A DNA stretch of 64,000 bases from Xenorhabdus budapestensis (GTDB taxonomy: Bacteria; Pseudomonadota; Gammaproteobacteria; Enterobacterales; Enterobacteriaceae), in NCBI RefSeq assembly GCF_002632465.1, contig NZ_NIBS01000008.1:62001-126000 (forward strand), read 5' to 3'. A model generated the notes under the pieces. The model did not search any database and had not been told where the DNA came from. It saw only the letters and a program-made list of their open reading frames with translations. A program made the position numbers and the translations under genes. Below are positions 1-9,972 of the stretch, one piece after another (the stretch's first letter is position 1; each line of letters opens with the position of its first letter).

Positions 1-400
1 CATCAATCAAACCAGGGATCCCATTAACCATGCGTTTGTAGAAATGATCATAACTTTTCATATCAACAACTTCTACATGCATTAAATAATCATATTCCCC
101 TGCCATACGATAGAATGTTAAGACTTCCGGCATCTCTTTAACAAAAGCAACAAACTGCTCATACCATTCACTACTGTGCTGTTGAGTTTTGATCATCACA
201 ATTACAGTCAAACCTAACCCAAGTTTTTCACCATTAAGTAACGCAACTTTTCCAACAATATATCCTTCATCTTCAAGCCGCTTAAGACGTTTCCAGCACG
301 GTGTAGATGTCAAATTAACGGCTTCTGCCAACGCATTTAGTGACAGACTACAGTCCTGTTGGAGCAGCGCTAGTAGCTTACGGTCTGTTTTATCTAACAT
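1..400 (-). CDS. decR: DecR, Lrp/AsnC-family cysteine-responsive regulator (3' end cut by window)
   Basis: The reverse strand from 400 gives about 133 residues starting [20 protein letters not shown]. This is an N-terminal winged helix-turn-helix of the Lrp/AsnC family followed by the RAM ligand-binding domain (around [15 protein letters not shown]). The match to E. coli DecR (YbaO) is close throughout. DecR is known to activate the cysteine-detoxifying cyuPA operon in response to cysteine. The last roughly 20 residues lie outside the window. The gene is divergent from a PLP-dependent cysteine-degrading enzyme at 522, with about 120 bp of shared promoter region, which suggests that gene is a direct target. 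That target assignment is inference. Confidence 0.93.
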   Translation of the reverse strand, partial: MLDKTDRKLLALLQQDCSLSLNALAEAVNLTSTPCWKRLKRLEDEGYIVGKVALLNGEKLGLGLTVIVMIKTQQHSSEWYEQFVAFVKEMPEVLTFYRMAGEYDYLMHVEVVDMKSYDHFYKRMVNGIPGLID

Positions 401-521
401 ACCTATATCCTGTAGAAATATTTCCTAATAATAAAACGCAATATCAGAAAAATAATAATCTATTTCTCCGAATGTAAGAGTAATCTATACGTCAAAAATG
501 TATTTTATCCGGGGTCAATTT

Positions 522-1574
522 ATGTCGTCTTTATGGGCTACCAATGCCATAAAATCTATCCAAGCTGATTATCAACGCAGTGCTGATACGCATCTGATTA
601 AACTCAACCTCCCCATGTTTCCTGGAGTTCATCTGTATCTCAAAGATGAAAGCACTCATCCCACTGGTAGTCTTAAACACCGACTTGCACGCTCCCTTTT
701 CCTTTATGCACTCAGTAATGGTTGGATAGATGAAGAAACTCCCATTATTGAAGCCTCATCCGGTAGTACTGCTGTTTCTGAAGCCTATTTTGCTCGTTTA
801 CTTGGCTTGCCTTTTATCGCAGTGATGCCCGCTTGTACTGCTAAACGCAAAATTCAGGAAATCAAATTTTACGGTGGTAAATGCCACTTTGTAGAACATT
901 CAGCCCAGATTTATGAAGAGTCAGAACGCCTGGCAAAAGAACTGAATGGTCATTATATGGATCAATTCACTTATGCTGAACGAGCCACTGACTGGCGTGG
1001 CAACAATAACATTGCAGAAAGCATTTTCCGCCAAATGGAATTAGAACCATTCCCTGAACCGACTTATATTGTCATGAGTGCAGGGACTGGCGGAACTTCC
1101 GCAACACTTGGTCGTTATGTGCGTTATCAAGGGTATAACACTAAACTCATTGTTGTTGATCCTGAGAACTCCGTTTTCTACGACTGCTATCATCAAAATT
1201 GCAGACAAATACGCAAAAATACAAGCAGTAAAATTGAAGGTATCGGGCGTCCGCGTGCCGAACCATCTTTTATACCTCATGTTATCAATGACATGCTCCA
1301 AGTTCCTGATTGTGCATCGATTGCCACCATCTACTGGCTCGAAAAACTCATTGGCAGAAAAGCAGGAGCATCAACAGGAACCAATGTCTGGGGTGCTTTG
1401 CAACTAGCCAAACAAATGCACGACAACAACCAGCAGGGTTCAATCGTGACATTGTTATGCGATAGTGGGGAGCGTTACCTTGATACTTATTACAACCCAG
1501 AATGGGTCAAAAATAATATCGGTGACATCACGCTATATCTCACGCAACTACCCAAGCTCAATAGTTATGAGTAA
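522..1574 (+). CDS. PLP-dependent cysteine synthase-fold enzyme, probable L-cysteine desulfhydrase (Cds1-like)
   Basis: This is a 350-residue fold-type II PLP enzyme. The Schiff-base lysine is expected in [10 protein letters not shown] (about residue 52). The substrate loop reads [10 protein letters not shown], and the glycine-rich phosphate-binding loop is [14 protein letters not shown]. The overall pattern resembles the Cds1-type desulfhydrases, which convert cysteine to pyruvate, ammonia and sulfide, more than CysK/CysM. I chose ATG 522 over ATG 498 because GGGGT sits 8 nt before 522 and nothing suitable precedes 498. The gene is divergent from decR, a cysteine-responsive regulator, which supports a role in cysteine breakdown. 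In E. coli the equivalent place next to decR holds cof/ybaE. A cysteine synthase-like activity is the main alternative. Confidence 0.8.
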   Translation: MSSLWATNAIKSIQADYQRSADTHLIKLNLPMFPGVHLYLKDESTHPTGSLKHRLARSLFLYALSNGWIDEETPIIEASSGSTAVSEAYFARLLGLPFIAVMPACTAKRKIQEIKFYGGKCHFVEHSAQIYEESERLAKELNGHYMDQFTYAERATDWRGNNNIAESIFRQMELEPFPEPTYIVMSAGTGGTSATLGRYVRYQGYNTKLIVVDPENSVFYDCYHQNCRQIRKNTSSKIEGIGRPRAEPSFIPHVINDMLQVPDCASIATIYWLEKLIGRKAGASTGTNVWGALQLAKQMHDNNQQGSIVTLLCDSGERYLDTYYNPEWVKNNIGDITLYLTQLPKLNSYE

Positions 1575-1606
1575 CATATCTCCTTTAATTTAAAGAGGCA
1601 GGTATC

Positions 1607-2305
1607 ATGAAACGAGCTGTTGTTGTATTCAGTGGTGGACAAGATTCCACCACTTGTTTAATTCAGTCACTTCACCAATATGATGAAGTTCACTGTGTCA
1701 CTTTTGACTATGGTCAACGCCACCGAGCTGAAATTGATGTTGCCAGCTGTATCAGTAAAGAGCTGGGAGCAGCAGCCCATAAAGTACTTGATGTTACTTT
1801 ATTGAATGAGCTTGCTATCAGCAGCCTGACAAGAGATAACATTCCCGTACCAGATTTCAATGAAAGCGAAAAAAGTGGCCTACCGAATACATTTGTTCCC
1901 GGTCGTAATATTTTGTTTTTAACTCTGGCAGCAATTTACGCATATCAGGTTGAAGCTGAAGCCGTTATCACTGGTGTTTGTGAAACTGATTTTTCCGGTT
2001 ATCCTGATTGTCGCGATGAGTTTGTCAAGTCTCTGAATAATGCTGTTTGTCTCGGTATTGCTAGAGATATCCGCTTTGAAACTCCATTAATGTGGCTGAA
2101 CAAAGCGGAAACTTGGGCATTAGCTGATTATTACCAGAAACTGGATTTTGTTCGCACTCAAACTCTCACTTGTTATAACGGAATACAGGGTGATGGTTGT
2201 GGTGAGTGCGCCGCCTGCCATCTTCGAGCTAATGGATTAAATCTTTATTTAAACAATACCAAGCCCACAATGGCAGAAATGAAATCCAAAACACAGCTTA
2301 ACTAA
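1607..2305 (+). CDS. queC: 7-cyano-7-deazaguanine (preQ0) synthase
   Basis: QueC converts 7-carboxy-7-deazaguanine to preQ0 with ATP and ammonia, in queuosine tRNA modification. The 232-residue protein has the PP-loop ATP-binding motif FSGGQDSTT at residues 8-16. Its C-terminal zinc-binding cysteine cluster is [17 protein letters not shown], at about residues 190-206. Length matches E. coli QueC (231). It starts 32 nt after the cysteine enzyme with AAAGAGGCAGGT as ribosome-binding region, so the two are probably co-transcribed. It is convergent with fadM, as in E. coli. Confidence 0.97.
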   Translation: MKRAVVVFSGGQDSTTCLIQSLHQYDEVHCVTFDYGQRHRAEIDVASCISKELGAAAHKVLDVTLLNELAISSLTRDNIPVPDFNESEKSGLPNTFVPGRNILFLTLAAIYAYQVEAEAVITGVCETDFSGYPDCRDEFVKSLNNAVCLGIARDIRFETPLMWLNKAETWALADYYQKLDFVRTQTLTCYNGIQGDGCGECAACHLRANGLNLYLNNTKPTMAEMKSKTQLN

Positions 2306-2320
2306 ATAATTCAGGCTATC

Positions 2321-2347
2321 AGTGAGGGGGATAAAATACCTCTCACT
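2321..2347. terminator. Hairpin between convergent queC and fadM
   Basis: AGTGAGGGG pairs with CCTCTCACT (one G-U) around a 9-nt loop. It sits 15 nt after the queC stop and reaches into the last codons of fadM. There is no strong U-tract on either strand, so it is only a probable bidirectional terminator. Confidence 0.5.
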
Positions 2348-2753
2348 TCACTGCTTCATTCTTAAACTCACCAAACCTTTCTCTTAATTCACCTTCCAGT
2401 ACCAACGTTTGTTGAGTTTTTAAATCAACACAAACAAATGTAGTCATAGAATCGGCGATAATTCGGTTATCACCTTTGCGTATAATCTCCTGGAAAAAAG
2501 AGCCGCTTTTATTACGCAACTCCTGCAAGGACGATTTCACTTCCAATTCATCTCCTAATACAGCAGGATGACGATAGTTAATATTGATATTGGCTACAAC
2601 AAAAGCAATTTTGTTATTATTTAGCCATCGTAACATGTCACTTTCAGCGAGTAAATCCCAGCGAGCCGCCTCCATAAACTCCAAATAACGTCCATTGTTT
2701 ACATGCTGAAAAACATCGATATGATAACCTCTGACTTTTATAATCGTGCTCAT
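2343..2753 (-). CDS. fadM: Long-chain acyl-CoA thioesterase III (hotdog fold)
   Basis: The 136-residue single-domain hotdog thioesterase matches E. coli FadM (YbaW/TesC) along its length. The catalytic signature region HIDVFQHVNNGRYLEFMEAARWD contains the aspartate expected in 4-hydroxybenzoyl-CoA thioesterase-type enzymes. E. coli FadM hydrolyses long-chain and unsaturated acyl-CoAs that stall beta-oxidation. The upstream AGGAAAATAGCA is a plausible ribosome-binding site for ATG 2753. The gene is transcribed toward queC and away from ybaV, as in E. coli. Confidence 0.92.
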   Translation of the reverse strand: MSTIIKVRGYHIDVFQHVNNGRYLEFMEAARWDLLAESDMLRWLNNNKIAFVVANININYRHPAVLGDELEVKSSLQELRNKSGSFFQEIIRKGDNRIIADSMTTFVCVDLKTQQTLVLEGELRERFGEFKNEAVK

Positions 2754-2901
2754 TGCTATTTTCCTTTCAACTCATCTGACCAGTCAATTTATTAACAATA
2801 GCAAAACATTTTAATTACAATAGCGTTTAATCAATTATTTTTGATCAGTATCACAACCCTCTTGATAAAATCATCAGCACATTCATCAAGAGGGCTTTTA
2901 A

Positions 2902-3285
2902 TCAGTAGGTTAATTTATCCCGGTTTTTCTCTATAAAAGCAGGACCAATACCTTGTACTTCCTGTAACTGCTCAATTGCTGTGAATGGGCCATACTTTTC
3001 ACGATATTCAATAATTGCCTGTGCTTTTTTGGCACCAACACCATTAAGTTCTTTCGCTAATTCTTCAGCATTCGCCGTATTGATATTAATGCTTCCTTTT
3101 CCTGAGAGCGCTTTTTCTCCCTTATCCCTCGATTCATTTTTCTCAGTAGTGGTTTTATTCAGATCAGGTGATTGTGTCAGCACCACTTTATTAACAGCCT
3201 CTCCTGCTGCAATAGCATGAGATAACGGCATACTAATACCAAAAGTAAGAATAAATGAATTAAATAATATCCTTAAATACTTCAT
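2902..3285 (-). CDS. ybaV: ComEA-family helix-hairpin-helix protein YbaV
   Basis: A 127-residue exported protein. The N-terminal signal peptide (MKYLRILFNSFILTFGISM ... SHAIAA) is followed by a charged linker and a C-terminal ComEA-type pair of HhH motifs (INTANAEELAKELNGVGAKK and QLQEVQGIGPAFIEK). ComEA proteins bind DNA in the periplasm during uptake, but E. coli YbaV has no firmly assigned role. The start is at 3285 rather than an upstream in-frame start at 3327, because GGAGACATTTTT directly precedes 3285 and the signal peptide begins there. It lies downstream of ppiD on the same strand. Confidence 0.9.
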   Translation of the reverse strand: MKYLRILFNSFILTFGISMPLSHAIAAGEAVNKVVLTQSPDLNKTTTEKNESRDKGEKALSGKGSININTANAEELAKELNGVGAKKAQAIIEYREKYGPFTAIEQLQEVQGIGPAFIEKNRDKLTY

Positions 3286-3366
3286 AAAAATGTCTCCATG
3301 TTTTGTTGATGGAGGAAAGAGTGCCATAATAAAAATTCAGAACAACAGGCAAGATTCAAATATGCG

Positions 3367-3391
3367 AAAGGCCACGAAAGTGGCCTTTTTC
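3367..3391. terminator. GC-rich hairpin downstream of ppiD
   Basis: AAAGGCCAC-GAAA-GTGGCCTTT is a 9-bp perfect stem. The T-run is on the plus strand (TTTTT), but the only gene ending here is ppiD on the minus strand, where the stem is followed by TTTCG. It may work on both strands. Confidence 0.6.
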
Positions 3392-3432
3392 AATTACTGT
3401 TTTGCAAAATCAGTTGCGAGTAACTTCGCAAT

Positions 3433-5307
3433 TTACTCAATTTGCCCTATTTTAATTTCAGCATTATCACGTAAATTAGCGACTACAGATTCCAGCATAG
3501 CATTACCCATCTGGTACTGCTCAATCATCATATATTGTTTAATCTGCTCTTCTGAAACAGAGCCAGGCACAACTTTATTCAATTGAACCAAAACAGCATT
3601 GCCAAGCCCATCATGAGCTAATCCATATACTGGTTTACCACCTTTAGGATGAGGCAAGGTAAATACCACATCAGTAACCGGGCTGGCTTGTGGCATACGT
3701 GTCATTGCTGTTGGTTCACCAAACTGAAGCCCTGCTGTTTTTAGAGCTTGTTCACCTTTACCTTCTTTTAATGCTGTAAGAAGATTTTCACCATCAACCT
3801 GTAACTGTTTTTCAGCTTTTTGACGTTTTACCAATTCAGTAACCTGAGTTTTAGCCTCTTCAAATGGCATAATAGATTCAGGTTTAACATCATCCACCCG
3901 AATAATAAAAGCCCTGTCACCATCAACAGAGATTACATCAGAATTTGTTCCTGAAGCGCCTTTATCATCCATCAGATTACCAAAGAAAATAGCCTGAACT
4001 ACCTGACTGAAATTAATATCAGCTGGGATATGATCTCGGTCAAACCAATCAGTAGTAGCAGCTTTATAACCAGCGGCCTGTTCTGCCGCAGCTAAGGACT
4101 CATTATCATTGGCGGCAGCTTCACTGACTTTTCTCTGCAATGCATAAAACGCATCAATTGCTTTTTCTTGTTTTACCGTTTTTTCTATTGTTGTGCGCTC
4201 ATCCGCTAATGGCTTAACTACCTGAGGTTTAATATCATCCAAACGGAAGATTGCATACCCATTAGATAATTTGATGGCATCAGAAAGTTGCCCTTTTTCC
4301 GTTAAATGAGCAGATTTAATCTCATCAGGTGAAGAGCTGTCTTCCATCCAGCCTAGCTCCCCTCCTTGCTGAGCAGAATATTTATCTGTCGATTTTTCTG
4401 CTGCCAATTTGCTGAAATCGGCACCTTTTTTCAATTCATCAAGAATCGATTTTGCATCAGCTTCAGATACAAGTTGGATAAGACTGTATTTCTTCCTTTC
4501 TGGTTGTGTATATTTTGACAGGTTATTTTTATAATACTTTTCAATATCAACATCAGTTACGGTAACATTTTTCAGTTCATCCGCAGCATCCATCTTGATA
4601 TAGCTGACTTTGACTTTCTCAGGCACTGTGAAGCGTTTACTATTCATATCATAGTAATTTTTCAGTTCTTGCTCTGTTATTGTCTGCTTTGCTTCAACTG
4701 ATTTCAGTTCAAGAGTTGCCAAACGAACCGTTCTTTCTTGCAAAGACAATTCTGCCATCTGTTTAATTTCTGTCGGCAAAGCAATTTCTGAGCCCAATAA
4801 CGTTGCACGAAGTTGACGGGTAATCAATTCCTGCCGAACTTGTTCCGCATAATCATCTGGACTCCGGCCTACTCTGGTTAACGTTTCCAGATATTTATTG
4901 TTATCAAATTTGCCATCCTCGGTCTGGAAATAAGGTTGTTTGCGGATCTCTGCCTTCACTTGCTCATCACTTGCTGATAGACCCAGTTTATTTGCATATT
5001 GTTCAAGCAAAACCGCATTAATAAGACTATCCAATGACTGGCGTTTCAGCAGTCTCACTTGCTGCTCATTACTTAGCAGAGTTGAGAATTGATCTCCCAG
5101 TCTTTCCTGTAATGAAATTTTTTCTTGTTGAAATACCTGCTCTAACTGAGCACGACTAATGGTTTGACCATTCACTTTGGCAGCATAATTACCGCCTTCA
5201 CTTGACAGGTAGCCTGTTACACCTGTCACCAAAAAGGTCAGGATAATTAGAGCCAACACGATTTTAAGCACTGGGCCGTTTGCCGCCGTGCGTAGGTTAT
5301 CCATCAT
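3433..5307 (-). CDS. ppiD: PpiD, membrane-anchored periplasmic folding chaperone
   Basis: The 624-residue protein aligns with E. coli PpiD (623) from the first residue, MMDNLRTAANGPVLK. It has one N-terminal transmembrane anchor (about 13-34, IVLALIILTFLVTGVTGYL), a SurA-like chaperone region, a parvulin domain around 265-360 (SLIQLVSEADAKSILDELKKG ... LGWMEDSSSPDEI), then a C-terminal helical region. PpiD sits at the SecYEG translocon and helps newly exported proteins fold. Its parvulin domain is reported to be inactive or weakly active as an isomerase. The gene order hupB-ppiD-ybaV is conserved with E. coli. Confidence 0.96.
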   Translation of the reverse strand: MMDNLRTAANGPVLKIVLALIILTFLVTGVTGYLSSEGGNYAAKVNGQTISRAQLEQVFQQEKISLQERLGDQFSTLLSNEQQVRLLKRQSLDSLINAVLLEQYANKLGLSASDEQVKAEIRKQPYFQTEDGKFDNNKYLETLTRVGRSPDDYAEQVRQELITRQLRATLLGSEIALPTEIKQMAELSLQERTVRLATLELKSVEAKQTITEQELKNYYDMNSKRFTVPEKVKVSYIKMDAADELKNVTVTDVDIEKYYKNNLSKYTQPERKKYSLIQLVSEADAKSILDELKKGADFSKLAAEKSTDKYSAQQGGELGWMEDSSSPDEIKSAHLTEKGQLSDAIKLSNGYAIFRLDDIKPQVVKPLADERTTIEKTVKQEKAIDAFYALQRKVSEAAANDNESLAAAEQAAGYKAATTDWFDRDHIPADINFSQVVQAIFFGNLMDDKGASGTNSDVISVDGDRAFIIRVDDVKPESIMPFEEAKTQVTELVKRQKAEKQLQVDGENLLTALKEGKGEQALKTAGLQFGEPTAMTRMPQASPVTDVVFTLPHPKGGKPVYGLAHDGLGNAVLVQLNKVVPGSVSEEQIKQYMMIEQYQMGNAMLESVVANLRDNAEIKIGQIE

Positions 5308-5372
5308 AAAGACGTAAAACTCCGCTTTAGTGAAAAAGAAACTATCATCTTACGCTAATTCGAACGCTAAGA

Positions 5373-5404
5373 GAAAAAAAGCGCATCAATCAAGTGATGC
5401 GCTT
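5373..5404 (-). terminator. Rho-independent terminator of hupB
   Basis: On the minus strand AAGCGCATCA-CTTGAT-TGATGCGCTT forms a 10-bp perfect stem followed by TTTTTTTCTCTT. This is a classical intrinsic terminator about 75 nt after the hupB stop. Confidence 0.9.
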
Positions 5405-5477
5405 ATATTCCAACCTATCAGTTAGATCCAGTCAGTTTATAACTGTCATAGTAAATGAGACAGGTTATTTATGTTCA

Positions 5478-5753
5478 TTACCCGTTAACAGCATCTTTCA
5501 GCCCTTTTCCTGCACGGAAAGCGGGTACTTTTGCTGCTGCTATTTTGATTTCCTTGCCTGTCTGAGGGTTGCGTCCTGTACGAGCAGCACGCTCACGTAC
5601 AGTAAATGTGCCAAACCCTACCAAAACGACATCATCACCGCCTTTCAATACACCAGATACTGAAGAAATGAATGCATCTACTACACGCCCGGCAGCTGCC
5701 TTAGAAATATTTACATCAGCAGCAATTTTGTCGATCAGTTGTGACTTATTCAC
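5478..5753 (-). CDS. hupB: DNA-binding protein HU-beta
   Basis: HU-beta, a nucleoid protein of 91 residues that bends and constrains DNA. The signature [21 protein letters not shown] is present at about residues 46-66. I place the start at a GTG (5753), giving [15 protein letters not shown]. coli hupB starts at the same residue, and GGGG lies 9 nt upstream. An in-frame ATG at 5768 would add MGMIR but has no ribosome-binding site. The gene lies between lon and ppiD, as in E. coli, with its own terminator. Confidence 0.95.
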   Translation of the reverse strand: MNKSQLIDKIAADVNISKAAAGRVVDAFISSVSGVLKGGDDVVLVGFGTFTVRERAARTGRNPQTGKEIKIAAAKVPAFRAGKGLKDAVNG

Positions 5754-5914
5754 TCTTATCATCCCCATTTTGTTTTACTAACGTAACAAATACCTATTTA
5801 GAACGGATAACACGACAGTCTCGCCGTCATCTCAACCAATTCCAGTATTAGCAAGAAATTATAGAACAGCAAAATATTTAATCAGATCTTTAGATTAAAC
5901 TAACTTAATGAGAC

Positions 5915-5951
5915 AAAAAAAGGCTGGCAAGCCTGAATTGACTTACCAACC
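5915..5951 (-). terminator. Rho-independent terminator of lon
   Basis: On the minus strand GGTTGGTAAG pairs with CTTGCCAGCC (10 bp with two G-U pairs) around a 10-nt loop, followed by seven Ts. It starts about 42 nt after the lon stop. Confidence 0.8.
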
Positions 5952-5993
5952 TAGTTTTTATAAAGAGTCTTGAGTTAGCTCACTATTTTTGTA

Positions 5994-8348
5994 CTACTTT
6001 AGTGAGACAACCTCAGCACCAAATGCAGGATCCTGTAAAGCAATAGTTAAAACGTCTTCCATACGCTTAACCGGATGAATTTCCAAATCTTGAATTACGT
6101 TTTGTGGGATCTCTTCTAGATCTCGTTTATTTTCATAAGGGATAATGACCGTTTTAACTCCACCACGATGAGCTGCCAGCAGTTTTTCTTTCAAACCTCC
6201 GATAGGCAAAACAAGACCACGCAGAGTAATTTCACCTGTCATCGCTACATCAGCACGAACCGGATTACCTGTCAGACAAGAAACCAGTGCTGTACACATT
6301 GCGATGCCTGCACTTGGACCATCTTTCGGTGTTGCACCCTCCGGGACATGAACATGAATATCACGTTTTTCGTGGAAATCCGAACTAATACCCAACTTAT
6401 CTGCGCGAGCCCGAACTACAGTCAGTGCGGCCTGAATGGATTCCTGCATCACTTCACCCAACGAACCGGTATAAGCCAATTTCCCTTTACCCGGTACACT
6501 GGCTGTTTCAATTGTCAGCAAATCACCACCGACCTCTGTCCATGCAAGCCCAGTGACTTGACCAACACGGTTTTCAGTATCTGCACGACCATAATCCACT
6601 TTCTGAACACCCAGATAATCTTTCAGGTTATCAGCATTGATTTCGATATGCTTAAGCTGCTTATCCATCAACAGAGCCTTGACTGCCTTACGACACAGCT
6701 TAGAAATTTCACGTTCCAAACTACGCACCCCGGCTTCACGGGTGTAATAACGGATTATGCTAATAATCGCCCCATCATCAATGGTCAATTCACCTTTTTT
6801 CAAGGCATTGCGTTCTATCTGTTTCGGCAACAAGTGACGCTTGGCAATATTTAGCTTCTCGTCTTCGGTATAACCTGATAAACGGATCACTTCCATACGA
6901 TCTAACAAAGGTGCCGAAATGTTCATAGAGTTGGATGTTGCCACAAACATCACATCGGACAAATCATAGTCCACTTCAAGGTAGTGATCGTTAAATGTCA
7001 CGTTTTGTTCAGGATCAAGTACCTCTAACAAAGCAGCAGCAGGATCACCACGCATGTCAGATGACATTTTGTCAATTTCATCCAATAAAAACAGTGGGTT
7101 TTTAACCCCTACTTTGGACATTTTTTGAATTAATTTACCCGGCATTGAACCGATATAGGTACGACGATGCCCACGTATTTCAGCTTCATCACGTACCCCG
7201 CCCAGAGCCATACGAATATATTTACGACCTGTCGCACGAGCAATAGAACGTCCCAGTGAGGTTTTACCCACACCCGGTGGCCCAACCAGACAAAGAATTG
7301 GGCCTTTGATTTTACTAACCCGGCTTTGCACTGCCAGATATTCAAGGATACGTTCTTTCACTCGCTCCAAACCATAATGGTCTATATCAAGTATTTCCTG
7401 CGCCTTCAGCAAATCTTTTTTCACTTTGCTACGTGCATTCCAGGGAACCTGCACTATCCAGTCAATGTAGCTACGAACAACTGTTGCTTCTGCTGACATT
7501 GGGGACATCATTTTTAATTTTTGTAACTCAGCTTCCGCCTTTTCCCGTGCCTCTTTTGGCATTTTGGCGTCTTCGATCTTACGTTTCAGCATTTCATATT
7601 CATCAGGTGCATCATCCATCTCACCCAATTCTTTCTGAATCGCTTTCATTTGCTCATTCAGGTAGTATTCGCGCTGGCTTTTTTCCATCTGTTTTTTGAC
7701 GCGATTACGAATACGCTTTTCTACCTGTAACAGATCGATTTCTGATTCCATCATAGCAATCAGATATTCAATGCGTTCAACAACATCAGACATCTCTAAA
7801 ACAGCCTGTTTGTCATTGATTTTCAATGGCATATGGGCAGCGATGGTATCTGCTAATTTTGCTGCATCTTCAATGCTGTGCAATGATGTCAATACTTCCG
7901 GCGGGATCTTTTTATTCAGCTTGATATAGCCTTCAAACTGATTAATGGCGGTTCTTACCAGGACTTCTTGCTCACGCTCATCAACAATCGGGGAATCCAG
8001 ATATTCAACCTGCGCATAAAAGTACTCTCCATTATCCGTTAATGTTGTAATACGAGCACGCTGCAAGCCTTCAACCAGAACTTTCACTGTACCGTCTGGT
8101 AATTTTAACATCTGTAGAACAGAAGCCACTGTACCTACGGAAAACAGATCATTAACTCCCGGTTCATCGGTGGATGCTTCTTTCTGCGCTACCAACATGA
8201 CCTGTTTGTCATGATCCATTGCTGCTTCCAGACAATGAATCGATTTCTCTCGCCCAACAAACAGAGGGATCACCATATGTGGGTAAACCACTACATCACG
8301 CAAAGGCAATACAGGGATTTCTATGCGTTCGGAACGCTCAGGGTTCAT
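5994..8348 (-). CDS. lon: Lon ATP-dependent serine protease
   Basis: The 784-residue protein has exactly the length of E. coli Lon. The order is the LON substrate-recognition domain (about 10-200), a coiled coil, the AAA+ module with Walker [10 protein letters not shown] (about 356-364) and Walker [10 protein letters not shown], and the C-terminal protease with catalytic Ser in [11 protein letters not shown] (about 679) and Lys in [10 protein letters not shown] (about 722). Lon degrades misfolded and regulatory proteins in the cytoplasm. The start [23 protein letters not shown] is the family start. A sigma-32 type promoter lies about 90-110 bp upstream and a terminator follows. Confidence 0.98.
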   Translation of the reverse strand: MNPERSERIEIPVLPLRDVVVYPHMVIPLFVGREKSIHCLEAAMDHDKQVMLVAQKEASTDEPGVNDLFSVGTVASVLQMLKLPDGTVKVLVEGLQRARITTLTDNGEYFYAQVEYLDSPIVDEREQEVLVRTAINQFEGYIKLNKKIPPEVLTSLHSIEDAAKLADTIAAHMPLKINDKQAVLEMSDVVERIEYLIAMMESEIDLLQVEKRIRNRVKKQMEKSQREYYLNEQMKAIQKELGEMDDAPDEYEMLKRKIEDAKMPKEAREKAEAELQKLKMMSPMSAEATVVRSYIDWIVQVPWNARSKVKKDLLKAQEILDIDHYGLERVKERILEYLAVQSRVSKIKGPILCLVGPPGVGKTSLGRSIARATGRKYIRMALGGVRDEAEIRGHRRTYIGSMPGKLIQKMSKVGVKNPLFLLDEIDKMSSDMRGDPAAALLEVLDPEQNVTFNDHYLEVDYDLSDVMFVATSNSMNISAPLLDRMEVIRLSGYTEDEKLNIAKRHLLPKQIERNALKKGELTIDDGAIISIIRYYTREAGVRSLEREISKLCRKAVKALLMDKQLKHIEINADNLKDYLGVQKVDYGRADTENRVGQVTGLAWTEVGGDLLTIETASVPGKGKLAYTGSLGEVMQESIQAALTVVRARADKLGISSDFHEKRDIHVHVPEGATPKDGPSAGIAMCTALVSCLTGNPVRADVAMTGEITLRGLVLPIGGLKEKLLAAHRGGVKTVIIPYENKRDLEEIPQNVIQDLEIHPVKRMEDVLTIALQDPAFGAEVVSLK

Positions 8349-8389
8349 AGAGCTCTCTCTTCGTTTAGCTTTCGCCAGTTTTTAGGAAT

Positions 8390-8413
8390 CTCGTGAAACA
8401 CGGTTTTCACGAG
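8390..8413 (-). promoter_or_regulatory. Inverted repeat in the lon 5' untranslated region
   Basis: CTCGTGAAA and TTTCACGAG form a 9-bp perfect inverted repeat with a 6-nt spacer. It lies between the predicted sigma-32 promoter and the lon start codon, so it would form an mRNA hairpin about 40 nt before the ATG. The function is unknown. Confidence 0.45.
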
Positions 8414-8436
8414 TTTCACTTCAAAGAATATAAAAT

Positions 8437-8465
8437 ATATGGGGACAGGAATCTGACATTCAATA
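8437..8465 (-). promoter_or_regulatory. Sigma-32 (heat-shock) promoter of lon
   Basis: The minus strand reads TATTGAATG, a 12-14-nt spacer, then CCCCATAT. This fits the sigma-32 consensus (CTTGAAA ... CCCCAT-T). As I recall it, the E. coli lon promoter (GTTGAATG ... CCCCATATA) is nearly the same. It supports heat-shock induction of lon. Confidence 0.8.
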
Positions 8466-8484
8466 GCCTATGTCTGCAAAAAGC

Positions 8485-8509
8485 AAAATGAGGGATTCTC
8501 CCTCATTTT
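8485..8509 (-). terminator. Hairpin terminator of clpX
   Basis: AAAATGAGGG and CCCTCATTTT form a 10-bp perfect stem with a 5-nt loop, 48 nt after the clpX stop, followed by GCTTTTTGC on the minus strand. It separates clpX from the lon promoter. Confidence 0.75.
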
Positions 8510-8556
8510 ATTTTTTCAATGCGTATTGATAGCTGGTGCTTCCTACCCCATTTTCG

Positions 8557-9828
8557 TCACTCACCAGAAACTTGAGCATCCGGCTTGCTATATATCAATA
8601 ATGGTGCGGATTTATCTTCAACAACTGTCTCATCAACAACAACTTTTTCTACATGTTCCATTGATGGAAGATCGTACATTGTATCCAGCAAAACACCTTC
8701 CACAATTGAGCGCAGTCCACGTGCACCTGTTTTACGCGCCATTGCTTTTTTCGCAATCGCTGTCAGTGCTTCTTTTCTGAACTCCAGCTCAACACCTTCT
8801 AGATTGAACAAAGCCTGATACTGTTTTGTCAAAGCGTTTTTTGGCTCTTGCAAGATTTGGATCAACGCTTCTTCATTAAGTTCACCCAACGTTGCCACAA
8901 CAGGCAGACGGCCAATGAATTCAGGAATAAGTCCAAATTTGATCAAATCTTCCGGTTCAACCTGAGCAAGCAATTCACCTTCTGTCGCCTTATCCGATTC
9001 ACCTTTAACTGTAGCACTAAAACCAATTCCAGAGCTGACATTCAAACGCTGGCTGACAACGTTGCCTAAACCGGCAAACGCTCCACCACAGATAAACAGA
9101 ATCTTAGAAGTATCAACCTGAAGGAATTCCTGCTGTGGATGTTTACGACCACCTTGAGGGGGAACGGCTGCCACTGTGCCTTCGATCAATTTCAAAAGTG
9201 CTTGTTGAACACCTTCACCTGATACGTCACGTGTTATTGAAGGGTTATCAGATTTACGAGAAATTTTATCTATTTCGTCAATATAAACGATACCACGCTG
9301 TGCTTTCTGTACATCGTAGTCACATTTTTGCAAAAGTTTTTGGATAATATTTTCTACGTCTTCCCCAACATAGCCCGCTTCAGTCAAAGTCGTGGCATCA
9401 GCCATAGTAAAAGGCACATCTAAATAACGGGCAAGGGTTTCTGCCAATAAAGTCTTACCACTACCTGTTGGCCCAATCAGCAGAATATTACTTTTACCTA
9501 ACTCTACACCGCTATTGGTGTCTCCATTACGCAGTCGCTTGTAATGGTTATAAACAGCTACTGCTAGCACTTTTTTCGCCATTTCCTGACCGATGACATA
9601 ATCATCCAAATGTTGACGAATTTCATGAGGGGTAGGTAATGTACTACGCTCACGATGTGGTACTAGCTCTTTAATTTCTTCGCGAATGATATCATTACAT
9701 AAATCGACACATTCATCGCAGATATACACTGACGGGCCAGCTATTAACTTCCGAACTTCATGTTGGCTTTTCCCGCAGAAAGAGCAATACAGCAGCTTTC
9801 CTGAACCGTCTTTGCGCTTATCTGTCAT
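8557..9828 (-). CDS. clpX: ClpX, AAA+ unfoldase subunit of ClpXP
   Basis: The 423-residue ATPase feeds ssrA-tagged and other substrates into ClpP. The N-terminal zinc-binding domain has the four cysteines (CSFC at about 15-18, CDEC at about 37-40). It is followed by Walker [12 protein letters not shown], Walker B VYIDEIDK, the sensor region and the IGF-type ClpP-binding loop (SGIGFSATV). Length is one residue short of E. coli ClpX. It follows clpP on the same strand after 144 nt, so the pair can be co-transcribed. Confidence 0.98.
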   Translation of the reverse strand: MTDKRKDGSGKLLYCSFCGKSQHEVRKLIAGPSVYICDECVDLCNDIIREEIKELVPHRERSTLPTPHEIRQHLDDYVIGQEMAKKVLAVAVYNHYKRLRNGDTNSGVELGKSNILLIGPTGSGKTLLAETLARYLDVPFTMADATTLTEAGYVGEDVENIIQKLLQKCDYDVQKAQRGIVYIDEIDKISRKSDNPSITRDVSGEGVQQALLKLIEGTVAAVPPQGGRKHPQQEFLQVDTSKILFICGGAFAGLGNVVSQRLNVSSGIGFSATVKGESDKATEGELLAQVEPEDLIKFGLIPEFIGRLPVVATLGELNEEALIQILQEPKNALTKQYQALFNLEGVELEFRKEALTAIAKKAMARKTGARGLRSIVEGVLLDTMYDLPSMEHVEKVVVDETVVEDKSAPLLIYSKPDAQVSGE

Positions 9829-9972
9829 CAGTCAACCTCACTTTATGAGCTGTTATCCCAGTCTCTCTGGCATAACAGAAAAAACGCTGCCATTACTCCG
9901 CCGAATTAGGTGTTAGCACAAAAAGTCACCTTAAAATTATAGTGTTGGAGTAATAAATTAATTATCAATAAA

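Noticed and set aside
189-428. 79-codon plus-strand frame at the window start
   Set aside because: It lies antisense to decR, whose protein matches E. coli DecR residue by residue.
6168-6854. 228-codon open frame on the plus strand inside lon
   Set aside because: It is antisense to the well-conserved lon protease and AAA+ coding region. The composition is that of a reverse-complement shadow, and it shows no family pattern.
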